This document shows positions 34,148 through 44,503 of a DNA stretch of 64,000 bases, one piece after another. A model generated the notes under the pieces. That model saw only the letters and a program-made list of their open reading frames with translations. It was not told where the DNA came from and ran no database searches. The number at the start of each line of letters is the position of its first letter. Positions within the stretch are counted from its first letter, which is position 1. The stretch is from positions 44,882,782 to 44,946,781 of the forward strand of contig NC_134833.1 in the NCBI RefSeq assembly GCF_004210375.1, written 5' to 3'. A program made the position numbers and the translations under genes. The DNA comes from Tachypleus tridentatus. Its lineage: Eukaryota > Arthropoda > Merostomata > Xiphosura > Limulidae.

Positions 34148-34387
34148 CAGGGTGTTTAGAAAGTCACTATGCACTTATATATTTATTAACAGACATGTTT
34201 CAATATAGAATACAGGTGGTAATTATGAATGACAACTATAAACAATGTTGAAAGTGACCCACGTTGGCATCAATACAGGCCTGGATCCTTTTTATTTTGT
34301 TTCTAAACACTGCTATCAGTTGCTGGCTTGAAGTAGACTGAATAAAATAAGATTACAAAACTGCACAGTGACTCTCTGAACACCCTG
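34148..34387 (-). mobile_element. 240 bp deletion derivative of a TA-flanked DNA transposon
   Basis: Ends CAGGGTGTTTAGAAAGTCAC (left) and, read inward from the right, CAGGGTGTTCAGAGAGTCAC, are near-identical inverted repeats flanked by TA on both sides. The inside, on the minus strand, encodes RIQACIDANVGHFQH, resembling the C-terminal end of transposases of DUF4817-type elements. So this is a short element retaining its 3' coding end and both termini. Confidence 0.8.
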
Positions 34388-34616
34388 TAGAAAAAAAAAT
34401 GTTTGAAACTGGACCAATTGCATTATTATTTCACAGGACAAAAACAAACCTATGGTTACAGAAAAAAGTACAGAAATGCATGTTTGGTGTCAAAGTAAAA
34501 TAGGAAAAATGTTCTAAATTAGGCCAATTACATAATCATTTTTGTTTTTCCTGTCTACTCATAAGCTGACTAATACAAATTTCAAACTCTAATGCATGTG
34601 CTCTTACCATATACTA

Positions 34617-35455
34617 AGTCCTGTTCTAGTTTTAATAGTTTATTACAACAAAACCAAATGAGCTAAAGTTTTCAGTATCTTGTTATGTGACCAATAAAGA
34701 TTCTTCTTGATTTTTGAATTATAATTAGTGTCCACTTATTAATGGCTGAAGTTTTAATGAAGGTGGTAACTACACAGGAGAAAGCCAAATCTGTCATATG
34801 CTCTGCAGAAATGATCTTAGTGACAACTGTTTAATGGAATTACTGCCATCAATATGCTAAGAGTCCTTCCTGCAAACACAGCATCAGGAAGTGGGACTTT
34901 CAAACTCATATCACCAAGACTTATCATTTGGTCGTAAAGCTCGGACTATTTGCACTTTATACACATAAAGATGCAAAGTTCTTGTGTAAGACCTTTTGTA
35001 TCATTGATTTTGGTTGCTGGAGTTCATATGAAACATCACAAATAGAATTTCAAGAACTGTGTTGGAACATCTCCTGAATATCAGCAACAGTTTCTTAAGA
35101 AATGCCTGAATGACCACTTCAAGGCAGGTCAACCACACTTTCTGTCTCATGAAACTTGTGAAACCACCTCCTACTGCTGGATTTGGAGGAAGGAACCCTG
35201 CCATGTTGACGGCAGTAATTTTAATGAACAGTTATCAATGATCTTGACTCTGTAAATCAGATGACAAATTGTGCTCTCTCCTGTGTTGTCACCACCTTCT
35301 TTAAAACTTCAACCATTGGCAACTAAACACTCCAATTACAACCTTTAAATCAAGAAAAGTGCCTTCATTAATTATGAAATATGGTGCTTAAAACTACATA
35401 ACTCTCGCTCTTTAGGTTTGGTTTTGATAAGTTTTTAAATTTGGAACAGGACTTT
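34617..35455. mobile_element. Fold-back of two DUF4817-type transposon 5' ends, arms ~290 bp
   Basis: The left arm (34617 to about 34915, plus strand) and right arm (35455 back to about 35150, minus strand) start with AAGTCCTGTTC and run in parallel through GTGTCCACTTATTA/GCCAATGGTTGAAG, AAGGTGGT-AC-ACACAGGAGA and ATTACTGCC-TCAA-ATG. The minus-strand arm encodes an HTH N-terminus of a DUF4817-type transposase (NYCRQHGRVPSSKS, then RRWFHKFHETESVVD and ETVADIQEMFQ). The plus arm encodes a diverged version. Frames contain stops. Two copies of the same end in opposite orientation produce a large palindrome about 840 bp long. Confidence 0.72.
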
Positions 35456-35690
35456 GTGGACACTTTGTATATCAACCACAATTGCACACACTGACCATAA
35501 GAATAGTTCACTAAGCCATACTATAAGAACAGGTAATAATCTTTAGCAAAAGATAAAAAAACAACTTTGAAAAGATGAATTATTTTGATAAATTGCATCA
35601 CAATATTTTTTTAAACTGTTAGACTAAGAAAAAGTATATGTTTTAAAAATATGCAGAGCTGTAATACTCATATCTTATGTTCAATCTTAC

Positions 35691-35865
35691 ACATCCATCA
35701 TGTCTTTTTGTGTTGGTCCAAGCCACTTCATTTCTCCAAACAGTTCAGGTCTGTCACTCTTCCCTATGCAGAATAGTGCAAAACTTTCTTCAGCAGGCTT
35801 TTTATGAATATTTCCCACTGGACTTATCTCCAAAGTAGCCCTATCTTGTTGTAGTGCTACACACC
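35691..35865 (-). CDS. Fasciclin-2-like exon 2: mature N-terminus and first half of Ig domain 1
   Basis: A 175 bp exon (acceptor tttatttaag, donor gtaagattg), phase 1 in and phase 2 out. It encodes CVALQQDRATLEISPVGNIH, then EESFALFC with the B-strand cysteine, GEMKWLGPTQ with the core tryptophan, and KDMMD before the split valine. The L-E-I-S-P start followed by S-F-x-L-x-C and x-M-x-W is characteristic of the first Ig domain of Fasciclin II proteins. It joins in frame to exon 1 (signal peptide) and exon 3 (rest of Ig1). Confidence 0.92.
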
Positions 35866-36857
35866 CTTAAATAAAGACAAATCTCATTCATTACTCAGTA
35901 GTTTGTGTATATTCAAACCAAGTCAATATTAATAACTCTGTAATTGAACATAAATGAATGTGAAAACAATATTACTTATGTAAGTGATTTTACTATGTAC
36001 ATCAAAAACATATAGTTGTAAACAACAGTATTAATACTATTTCAGTATATACATAAAACATGTACAGCTTTAAACTGAGGTACCAGTATGATAATTTTAC
36101 CATATATATAGTTGAGAAGCAGCTAAGAAAACACAATTTAACAAATTTTCAGTAACTACCCTCCTGCTTAGTGCAAACAATTAAGTAAAGATTTTCAAAG
36201 AAAATTAGAATATTGTAAAAATTTCTATTTTAGTAAGGTTACTAAATCATAAGACTTAAGTTATTACAATACAAACTCAGTAACAGGTAGTTCTGTATTT
36301 ACACGAAATAAGTAATCCTCTTTCAATTGTGAATACATACCTATAAGTACTTTACACATCTGTTGATTTATATTGTTATTTTGTAATAAACGTCAACATG
36401 CATTTGAAGTAAACCTAACATGTATTTTCCAGATACAAAAAAATTACAGTTTCAACAGGCCTATTGACTTTTTCAATGCCAAATTAATGTCCTTTGCCCC
36501 ACTCAACAATTGACATCTAATGCTTTAAAATTCAAGTATTTAACTTTTTTGTTTTATTTTTACAGTTCATGTACAAACTCTTAAGAATATGCATTTTTCT
36601 GCTCAAACTGATTTTGTTGTTATTGTTAAGTTTTGACTCGTCTATTTAGCAGCATACTGTAACTATAACCACGATCTTATGAAGACGGTGCTTCCCTGGG
36701 CGTTGCGATATTTTTCGATTTTTAAATTTTAAAATTCGGGTTAAAACTTATTTTTGAAACCCCTTCTCTCTGTTTGCAGATTTTCTACTTCATTCGTCTG
36801 CAAAATCACCGGTGTGAATGGGAATATTTATGGCTCCTGTTATAAAGAAGCAAACTA

Positions 36858-36915
36858 TGATGAAACTCTCTCTCTCGGTGTTTAGGTATGATATATTCAT
36901 ACCTAGGAGGGTCAG
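36858..36915 (-). repeat. Short GA-rich repeat at the 3' end of the RT fossil
   Basis: Minus strand: ACCTGACCCTCCTAGGTATG, then a TATA-rich stretch, then CCTAAACACCGAGAGAGAGA. The same order (ACCTGACCCTCCTGTGTAT, TA-rich, CCAAACACCTAGAGAGAGAG) occurs on the plus strand at 38866-38930. It abuts the stop of the RT fossil, so it may be its 3' UTR. Confidence 0.7.
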
Positions 36916-37713
36916 GTTCCCTTTATCCGTGCTGGAGCTGCATAATCTATTACTGGTCTAATATATGTTTTGTAGATTTTTAATATGTTGTCTGTAGATG
37001 CTCCACTGTTTTTGCCAGTTGGACTCCTAGCATAGTCAGTTCTTCGCCAGACTTTATTTTTAATTTCGTTGGCATGATTAATCCAAGTTAATTTTGAATC
37101 ATAGGTTAGACCTAAAAATTTTGCCGATAGGGTAGTCTGAAGTGGTGTGCTGTTCATATATATTTCTGGCTATTGTTTTTGTGTTTTGTCAATTTAGTAA
37201 AGACTACGAGTTGTGTTTTTGCTGTGTTTATTTTTATTCTATATTTTTGATAGTATTCGTTTATTCTATTTAGTTGCGGTTGTATGTTGGTGGCTGCAAT
37301 TGTTGGTGTTGCGGCTCTTTTCCAGACTGCCACATCATTTGCGAACTGTGAAGAGAATCCATGATTTGGATCCTTCAATGACGTATTGTTTACATACATG
37401 ATGAAGAGTATAGGGCTAACCACCCCTCCCTGAGGGACATCAGCTTCTAGAGTAAAGTACTCAGAAAAGGTACCCTCAACACTGACTCTACACTTTCTAT
37501 TTTCCAAAAAGTTACATAACCAGTGAATAAATCCACGCGGTAGTCCCATTTCATTCATTCGGAACCTTAGACCATCGTGCCATACAGTGTCAAATGCTTT
37601 CTCGATATCAAGAAAGCAGGCGACAGTGCATTCATTTTTATTGAAGCTATTTATTATTGTATCGGTTAATCTAATTAAATGATCTGTCGTTTGTCTAAAT
37701 TTCCTGAATCCAT
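36912..37713 (-). pseudogene. Jockey-clade reverse transcriptase fossil, 5'-truncated
   Basis: Minus-strand frame starting at about 37713 with NGFRKFRQTTDHLIRLTD, then CTVACFLDIEKAFDTVWHDG (RT motif with catalytic aspartate), LPRGFIHWLCNFLENRKCRV, ADVPQGGVVSPILFIMYVN (the Q-G-x-x-S-P motif) and SQFANDVAVW, where F-A-D-D is expected: the first catalytic aspartate is asparagine. A shift near 37155 is followed by AKFLGLTYDSKLTW and KIYKTYIRPVIDYAAPA. Endonuclease and upstream RT are missing. Known family role: target-primed reverse transcription. This copy is dead by truncation, frameshift and active-site change. Confidence 0.9.
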
Positions 37714-37746
37714 TTTATGTTAAAACGTTATTTCACTTTGAGTTGT

Positions 37747-37976
37747 TTTTAATTTCGCGCGAAGCTAAACCAGGGCTATCTCGTGATGACGAGAAACCCA
37801 CTTGAAGTAAAAAGTTTACCAAAATAAAGCAGAGAACAACGTTTCGACCTTTTTATATCATCTTCAGGTTAATAAAGAGAGAGTTGCCGGTGGGCATCTC
37901 TTAAGAACGAGAGTGTAAACGGGCATCTGATTGTGGAGGGCGCTATAGTAAGATGTTAGGTTATTAATTAGTATAG
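37747..37976 (-). repeat. SINE tail fused to a dispersed repeat (GATGACGAGAAACCCACTTG)
   Basis: 37755-37776 (aatttcgcgcgaagc-taaacc-agggctatc) is the end of a family A SINE read in reverse. It is followed directly by gtgatgacgagaaacccact and tgaagtaaaa, related to 5325-5345 (reverse) and 41918-41940. Then comes an unidentified stretch with acgtttcgacctttt and atcatcttcaggtta. Probably the junction of two repeats. The segment 37965-37976 is also the left target duplication of the next SINE. Confidence 0.6.
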
Positions 37977-38250
37977 ACTTTTGTTGTTTTTTTAATTTTG
38001 CGCAAAGTTACACGAGGGCTATCTGCGCTAGCCGTCCCTAGCAGTGTAAAACTAGATGGAAGGCAGCTAGTCATCACCACCAACCGCGAACTCTTGAAAT
38101 ACTCTTTTACCAACGAATAGTGGGATTGATCGTTACATTATAACGCCCCCACGGCTGAAAGGGCGAGCATGTTTGGTGCGACTGGAATTCGAACCCGCAA
38201 CCCTCAGATTACGAAACGAACGCTTTAACCCACCTGACCATGCCGAGCCC
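37977..38250 (-). repeat. tRNA-derived SINE, family A
   Basis: A complete reverse-oriented copy: tail (ttttgcgcaaagttacacga), body (tagccgtcccta, ggcagctagtcatcaccacc, actcttttaccaacgaatag) and a tRNA-like head with GGAATTCGAACCCGCAACCC as the reversed B box. Flanked by a 12 bp target duplication, TAATTAGTATAG (37965-37976) and TAGTTAGTATAG (38251-38262), 1 mismatch. Confidence 0.93.
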
Positions 38251-38313
38251 TAGTTAGTATAGGTACAAAGGTGTTAATTTATATATTTTTTTAATTTGGG
38301 TTTTTGTTGGTTT

Positions 38314-38609
38314 GGTTTTTGAATCTCGCGCAAAGCAATACAAGGGTTTCCTGCGCTAGCCATCACTAATTTAGCAGTATTAGACTAGAGGGAAGGCAGC
38401 TCGCCATCACCACCCACCGCTAACTCTTGGGCTGATCTTTTACCAACTGTGTGATTGATATAACGCTCCCACGTTGGAAAAAGAGTAGCCCAAGAGTTGG
38501 CGATGAGTGGTGATAACTAGCTGCCTTCCCTAAAGTCTTACACTGCTAAATTAGGAACGGCTAGCGCAAATAACACTCGTGTAGCTTTGTGCGAAATTCA
38601 AAAACAAAT
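38314..38609. repeat. Palindrome of two headless SINE bodies, head to head
   Basis: Left arm about 38314-38447 is the SINE body in reverse (ctcgcgcaaagc, ctgcgctagcca, ggcagctcgccatcaccacc, ctcttgggct). Right arm about 38473-38609 is the same body forward (agcccaagagttggcg, gtggtgataactagctgcc, cttacactgctaaattagg, gctttgtgcgaaattc). About 25 bp separate them. Both lack the tRNA head, giving a ~130 bp-armed inverted repeat. Confidence 0.85.
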
Positions 38610-38865
38610 CTGTGTTATGTGAACACCCATTTATCAAATTTAAAATAATAATAATAATAAAATAGTGCTAAAATAAAACAGATCACCTACGTTCTAGACT
38701 TAATAAAATAAAAAATGTTTTAAAAACTGAAAGAAAAATATAAATGGACATTGCTCTGAAAAGGACCAGATATAAAGTTATGCTATTACTTCAGCCATAT
38801 TGTAATTACTCTAAATATATTAATCACTCCATTACAACTAAGTAATGGAAGGAGGAGGAGGTCTA

Positions 38866-38930
38866 GTGTACCTGACCCTCCTGTGTATAGAAATATATAT
38901 ACCCAAACACCTAGAGAGAGAGAGAGAACA
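38866..38930 (+). repeat. Second copy of the ACCTGACCCTCCT/GA repeat
   Basis: Plus-strand counterpart of 36858-36915: ACCTGACCCTCCTGTGTATA, TA-rich spacer, CCCAAACACC, then a (GA)8-type run at about 38911-38927. No RT sequence beside it, so it could be a solo 3' end of the same retroelement family. Confidence 0.7.
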
Positions 38931-39636
38931 CCAATTTTTTATTACAGAATACAATTATTATTTTATATAAAACTACTCTCCACATAAAAAGAAACACTCT
39001 TTTCACTAGAATTGTACATAAGGATTTGATTATACTTTTAATGGTGTAATTTTAAAAGAAATACTTAAAAAAACGTATTTTTTCAATGAGTGGTAATACT
39101 TTTAATATATAAAAGTATTATATTATATTATACATAATATAAAAATATTATTATTTTGAGCTCTGTAAATTGAACCATTTTGATATAATGAATCGCCTGT
39201 GACTAAAGATAATGATCCGAACACTTTTTTCTGTGCAGTATTTCCCAGAAAAAATAAAATAAAATGTTCAATTTTTCTAATTTTTTCACAATGGGTATAA
39301 ATACTACGATTAGTAGTTACTCGTACAAACAGCCGCCGCAAAAATGTTTTAAAATTATTAACAATGAATAGAAAACTTAAGGTCTATGTAGAGACCATAC
39401 GTTCCCATCTTTATGTATTATGACATTATTTATTCTGTATATGTGCAAGAATCACACAACACATGATCAATAAAGCCACTAAGCTGATTTTGTTATTACC
39501 GCTTTGACTCATTATTAATTTCTAAAAGATAAAACATTTTCTTTCCATGGGTAGATTTGCTCTAATACTACACATTCTGTTAAGGCATTGACAGCAATGT
39601 TCTTTAATGATATTTCAGTTGCTATTTCAAGACTAG

Positions 39637-39919
39637 GTGGCCCGGCATGGCCTAGCGCGTAAGGCGTGCGACTCGTAATCCGAGGGTCGCGGGTTCGCGC
39701 CCCCGTCGCGCTAAACATGCTCGCCCTCCCAGCCGTGGGGGTGTATAATGTGACGGTCAATCCCACTATTCGTTGGTAAAAGAGTAGCCCAAGAGTTGGC
39801 GGTGGGTGGTGATGACTAGCTGCCTTCCCTCTAGTCTTACACTGCTAAATTAGGGACGGCTAGCACAGATAGCCCTCGAGTAGCTTTGTGCGAAATTCCA
39901 AAACAAACAAACAAACAAA
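39637..39919 (+). repeat. tRNA-derived SINE, family A, complete young copy
   Basis: The best copy in the window, 283 bp. The head resembles tRNA-Lys: CCCGGCATGGCCTAGC, anticodon-arm region GCGACTCGTAATCCGAGGGT, and B box GGGTTCGCGCC. The body and AAACAAACAAACAAACAAA tail follow. A perfect 11 bp target duplication TTCAAGACTAG flanks it (39626-39636 and 39920-39930). A Pol III-type internal promoter is inferred from the A and B boxes. It mobilises with enzymes from a partner LINE that cannot be named from this sequence. Confidence 0.97.
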
Positions 39920-40561
39920 TTCAAGACTAGAACCTCACTATGTTTGAATGAGAATGAACAATGTTAGTCATTCTGGGTATATATGTTTCTTGCAAAGTAA
40001 GGAATATTGTTTGTTTGTTGTCTTTCTTTTTTGTCTGATACCCTGATTTTGGCCTGATTAACTGAAATTATAACATTCAGTAAAACTAATTGTCTTGTGC
40101 TGGTAAAGCACATTTCACACTATGTTCGTGTTAAATGTGATATCTATAAATAGTTTCCTTTCATATTTCATTTTGAGTCTAGTCCCTCTGTTTTATTCAT
40201 TTTCATGACTATTCAAATATTTAGTTATTTCAATATTTAGAACGATTCCTGATCAGGTATTTTGACTAAATTACTTGTTACTTTGTGAATTTATCCAGTT
40301 GTTCTCACGTAAATTACACTTTACCAGAATATACCACAGAATGGATAAGAAGGAGATAATTTTAATGTCATGACCTTGATATAATATTCCAGAGATTGCT
40401 TTTTATTCTGAAGTGTGTACTGCACTTTCACTAAACTTTTAGGTTTAAAGTTTGAAAAGGCTTCTACCTGATAAAAATGGCTTTTTTACAGCAACGTACA
40501 ACCAAAATGAAAAGTTACACATAAAAGGTTGGCTGATGTCAGAATTTCATGAGACCGGATT

Positions 40562-41095
40562 ATCTAAAGTAGGTGTCTGTGACTTCTTGGTGATAAATTC
40601 CAAAAATGAGTGGATAGCACATAACCAAATTATTTTAAAATAATATATTCAAAATAGTTCAAACATGCGTACAAACATTTGTTGCACCTTTGGGTATCAC
40701 AGTTGTTTATAGAGTTTTAAAATAACTGTCTCTTTTTTTGTCAAAACTTACAAAGATGGTTCAATGACTTTTACAACACCCTTTGACAAGACAGGTTGTT
40801 TTCCTCTATCCTTGCTACTACAATACAAACTATGAAACTCACTTTAAAAATTTTCTCGTTATTGCTAAACAACTCATAAACGCGACTGAAAAATCTTAAA
40901 ATCTAGTCTTCTAGTAACAACAGTATTACACGTAACAAGAAAACTTAGAAACTTCAATGAAGACGATGTTAACGAAAATACAGAAGCGTAGCACAACATT
41001 TTACATTAAAACGGCGGCTTTCATCAATTGATGATGATGCCTACAACATTCTCGCTGTTTAAAGGTTAAACTACATACACAACATACGACTTACA
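40562..41095 (-). repeat. LTR-like direct repeat, left copy
   Basis: Shares ordered, diverged blocks with 42745-43225: TTGGTGATAAA, TTTAAAATAATATATTC, TGGGTATCACA-TTGT, CTTTGACAAGACA-TT-TT, AACTATGAAACTCACTTTAA, ACAACAGTATTACAC-ACAAGAAAA, AGACGATGTTAAC, GCACAACA and CACAACATACGACT. It carries about 60 bp extra near its right end. It abuts a minus-strand Gypsy-like fragment, so it would be the 3' LTR. LTR ends were not confirmed by TG...CA. Confidence 0.65.
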
Positions 41096-42744
41096 CAGAG
41101 TTAAATTTTGTCTGATCTCTCTCAAAAGCATTTGCATACTTGCACAGTAGCTCTTGCAAGTCTTTCTTTTGATTTGCAGTCAGTTTTTTACTTACGATGC
41201 CATTCTTGTATGTCTCATCTCAATTCATTGGTTTTACTCCTAATAGGTCTTTCTCTTTTATGATAAAGTTACCATTTTCTCGTTATGTACCTATGAAAGT
41301 CATAACTGCCATGCTCATCTGTGGCTCAGTAGCTACATCTTTTAAATTTTCTTCCCCCTCGAAGTATCTGTTCAACAGAATAGCGACGTAGATCGTAGTC
41401 TTCCCGTCCACTTTCAGGTTACAGTCCATTATTCCGACCACTTCCTGTACATCAAAAAATACTTTCCACTGCTTGCTGAGTTTGTTGTTGTTCTGTGGGT
41501 AGCAAAACAAAGAGCTTCTGTTTGACCTAGAAACGTTTATTCTTGGCCTTCTTGCTATAAAAGTTCTTCACACTACTTTTTATGTGGTTAGATTTCTAAG
41601 TAGAACTGCTTTGATAGATCCGGTATATTACTGTTCTCTGTCTCTCTGTTTTGTAAGCCTTCATCTCATTGGTCTTGTACTCGACTTTCTTCTGAGCATT
41701 GTCTATACAAGTCTGGCAAAGTGGCATTCTAAATTAAGGTGTACAAAAATTGAAGGAAGCTTAGAAGAAAGATCATTCACTGCACGAACTGATAACATAT
41801 CTGGAATCACTTTTACTCCTGTCTAAATTCCTAGAAAATTCTTCTTCTTTGCATATTGCCAACAAATTTAACATTTCTTTTTCATTTTTCTTTGTTATGT
41901 TCTTGTCACCTTCCGTGATGACGAGAAAACCCACTTGTAGAGAAAATTATATATTTAAAAACGTCTGGTACTAGTGCTTTCTCTACCCATACCAGCCGTC
42001 TATAAATATATAATTATCTTGTTACCTTCTTGTGAGATACCTCTGATTTTGACTTTCAGTGGTTATTCTTGGACTTATTATACTTTCTCCCTGGATTCCC
42101 ATAAATTGTTTTGCCAGCTTGATCATCTTGTTTGCAGCTTTTGATGCTCACTCCTTTAGAAGCAGTGGCATATCAACTGATCACGTAAAAATGAATTGTT
42201 CTCATGTTGGTGGGTCTACCAGTCTTTCAAAACTACTTTAAACGTGGCCGTGTTAGTCCATCCTATGCAGTGTTACCATAGTCAATAGTATCACCAAAGG
42301 GCCCAGCTCCTTTGTGATTTCTATGTTTTCATTTTCCTTGAGCAAGCTGGACAATCTCAATTTATGCTCTTATTCTCTCTATTACAAGTCTCTCTTTTCT
42401 CTTCTTTGATTTTTCTTCTTTTTCAGTTTGTATTCTCATTCTCTCTATTTTCAAGCTCCCTCTTTTCTTGTTGTAGTTTTTCTTCCACTCTTCTTTGCCT
42501 GTGTTCTTTTTTCTTTAAATCTTGCTATTGTTTAACAGACTCTTGAAGATCACAATATTTTGGCTGAAGTTGCTAACCTTTCTGGTATTCAAATTAGCCA
42601 ACATGATTATGTAATGTGCTTATTTCCCTACACTATCTTAGAGCCATTAGAAATGTGCATATGTAGACTTGTTTCTACTATCGTTCACGTCTTCTATTAT
42701 TGTTTACTACGAAAGAATCCTGGAAAGCTAGCGTATGTAAAATT
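41096..42744 (-). pseudogene. Decayed Gypsy-like internal region between LTR-like repeats
   Basis: On the minus strand, from right to left: a glutamate/lysine/arginine-rich gag-like stretch (about 42500-42330), unclear sequence, then VQEVVGIMDCNLKVDGKTTI around 41450. At 41190-41100, LTANQKKDLQELLCKYANAF resembles the segment just before the reverse transcriptase of Gypsy-type elements. The next bases are already the left LTR-like repeat, so RT, RNase H and integrase are deleted. A dispersed repeat (41918-42010) interrupts it. Frames contain stops. Confidence 0.6.
41918..42010 (+). repeat. Dispersed repeat with GATGACGAGAAAACCCACTT
   Basis: GTGATGACGAGAAAACCCAC then a TA-rich stretch and CTCTACCCATACCAGCCGTC. 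The first block is shared with 37779 and (inverted) 5325. ACCCATACCAGCC is shared with the hairpin at 5285-5317. It therefore links three loci into one repeat family. Confidence 0.7.
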
Positions 42745-43225
42745 TAGATAGAGCTAAATTCTTTACATTATTGGTGATAAAGTTGAACAATAAATGGACA
42801 GCACACAATCTGATCGCTTTAAAATAATATATTCGACACAATTCAACCGTATATACAAAAATTTGTTACACTACTGGGTATCACATTTGTACCTAGAGCT
42901 TTAAATAATTGTTTCCTTTTCGTCAAAGCAAACACAGCTGGTTCAATCACTTTAAAACACCCCTTGACAAAACAAATTATTCTCCTATATCTGCGTTATT
43001 ACATTACAAGCTGTGAAACTCACTTTAACTTGTTCAACTTACTTTTTGCATTTGCACATATTTATAACACACGACAAAAAAAATTTAGAAACATCTAGCC
43101 CTATAGTAACAGCAATATTACACACAACAAGAAAAAGTTAAGAAGCTTCAAGTAAGACGATGTTAACAATACCACAAAAGTGCAGCACAACAGTTATACT
43201 ATACACACAACATACGACTCGTACA
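42745..43225 (-). repeat. LTR-like direct repeat, right copy
   Basis: Counterpart of 40562-41095 in the same orientation, about 2.1 kb apart, with similarity visible across almost the whole length. Given the minus-strand coding direction of the enclosed fragment this would be the 5' LTR. Sequence divergence is substantial, so the insertion is old. Confidence 0.65.
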
Positions 43226-43953
43226 GTTGTGTAACAAAATTTATCTCTCATAACTATCACTTTAAAATAGCTAGCTTTAAGCTATTGTTATATGAAAACT
43301 AAATAATATAATAAATAAACTATATAATAACTCTTAAAGTGAACAGTCTTGTATATTAAACAGCAGAGAGTGATGATGGGCCTTTTAGTAAAAATTTTAA
43401 TAAATGTTTTTTAGTTATGAATAAGGTCATTTAACAACTTGGTTCTACTTTATGAAGATGCACACTTTGTTGCATATAAAGACTTGTTTAGAGCATGATA
43501 GTTACTGTAGACTTAATAAATGGATGGTGGTTGGGATATATACCAGTTAATTTACATAACCGAATGACATCTTTCATACTTGTATGATCGTTTACCGTGC
43601 TACCAATTAGTGCCTTTCTACCATAACGGGGGCTGAAATGCTAATTTCAAGAGGTAAATTTATTCAGCTTACTTACTCCCAAATAGTAATACTTTATTTT
43701 TCAGTTAATTTTCTTCTTCTTTACTTTGGAGAGTAGACACCTTTCCACAACAGTCTGCATGCAGTGAAGGGTGATATAAAGGTGAAACGTTGTGGGCTTG
43801 AGGACCCACATCTCACTCTCCTATTTCTAATTTATGTTATTTCTTTATGCGAGACTGGCGAATGGAGGTTAAGATTGATAGACGGTGTATCTCCACCACA
43901 ATGTGGGTCCTACTTCCACAAACACCTCCGACACCTAGGGTACATTTGATATC

Positions 43954-44503
43954 AAACCCGGCATGGCCAGGCGATTAGGGCACTCTAGTTGGAATCTGAG
44001 TGTCGGGGTTCGAATCCCCACCGCACCCAACATGCTATCTTTTTTAGTCGAGGGGGCATTACACGTCAATCCCACTCTTTGTTGGTAAAAGAGTAGCCCC
44101 AGAGTTGGCAGTGGATGGTGATGATTAGCTGCCTTCCCTCTAGTCATACAATGTTGGGCCTGGCATGGCCTAGCACGTTAAGGCGTGCGTTTTGTAATCT
44201 GAGGGTCGCGGGTTCGCGCCCGAGTCGCGCCAAACATGCTCGCTCTCCCAGCCGTGGGGGCGTTATAATGTGACGGTCAATCCCACTTTTCGTTGGTAAA
44301 AGAGTAGCCCAAGAGTTGGCGGTGGGTGGTGATGACTAGCTGCCTTCCCTCTAGTCTTACACTGCTAAATTAGGGACGGCTAGCACAGATAGCCCTCGTG
44401 TAGCTTCGTGCGAAATTCCAAAACATAACATACACTGATGAATTAGGGACGACTAGTGCAGATAGCCCTAGTGTTGCTTTGCGCGAAATTCAAAAACAAA
44501 TAG
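43954..44503 (+). repeat. Old family A SINE, interrupted by a younger one
   Basis: Segments 43954-44153 and about 44438-44503 form one SINE (head AACCCGGCATGGCCAGGC, B box GGGGTTCGAATCCCC, body, tail). It is flanked by a perfect 12 bp target duplication ACATTTGATATC (43942-43953 and 44504-44515). The younger copy 44154-44428 sits inside its body. Confidence 0.93.
44154..44428 (+). repeat. Younger family A SINE nested in an older SINE
   Basis: A full copy with head CCTGGCATGGCCTAGCACGT, B box GGGTTCGCGCCC and the complete body, close to the 39637 copy. Flanked by CATACAATG (44145-44153) and CATACACTG (44429-44437), a 9 bp target duplication with one mismatch, derived from the older SINE body. 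Confidence 0.93.

Larger units (their letters stand above)
15843..35690 (-). other. Intron 2 of the fasciclin-2-like gene (19.8 kb), repeat-laden
   Basis: The donor is gtaagattg after exon 2, and the acceptor is the T-rich tract before exon 3. This is the largest intron. It contains a degenerate transposon-type gene (18.7-19.7 kb), a tandem duplication (20.7 kb), a CR1 copy split by a ~5 kb non-coding insert (21.0-26.6 kb) and Gypsy-like remnants on both strands (27.1, 28.4, 31.6-32.5 kb). It also holds a SINE (30.3 kb), a short MITE (34.1 kb) and a fold-back (34.6-35.5 kb). About 15.9-18.6, 19.8-20.6, 29.1-31.5 and 32.6-34.1 kb show nothing I can name, apart from an A-rich character in 16.8-18.4 kb. 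Confidence 0.85.

Noticed and set aside
39637..39720. Possible tRNA-Lys gene
   Set aside because: The head is tRNA-like but the acceptor and D-arm pairings are degraded and it is joined to a SINE body with tail and target duplication.
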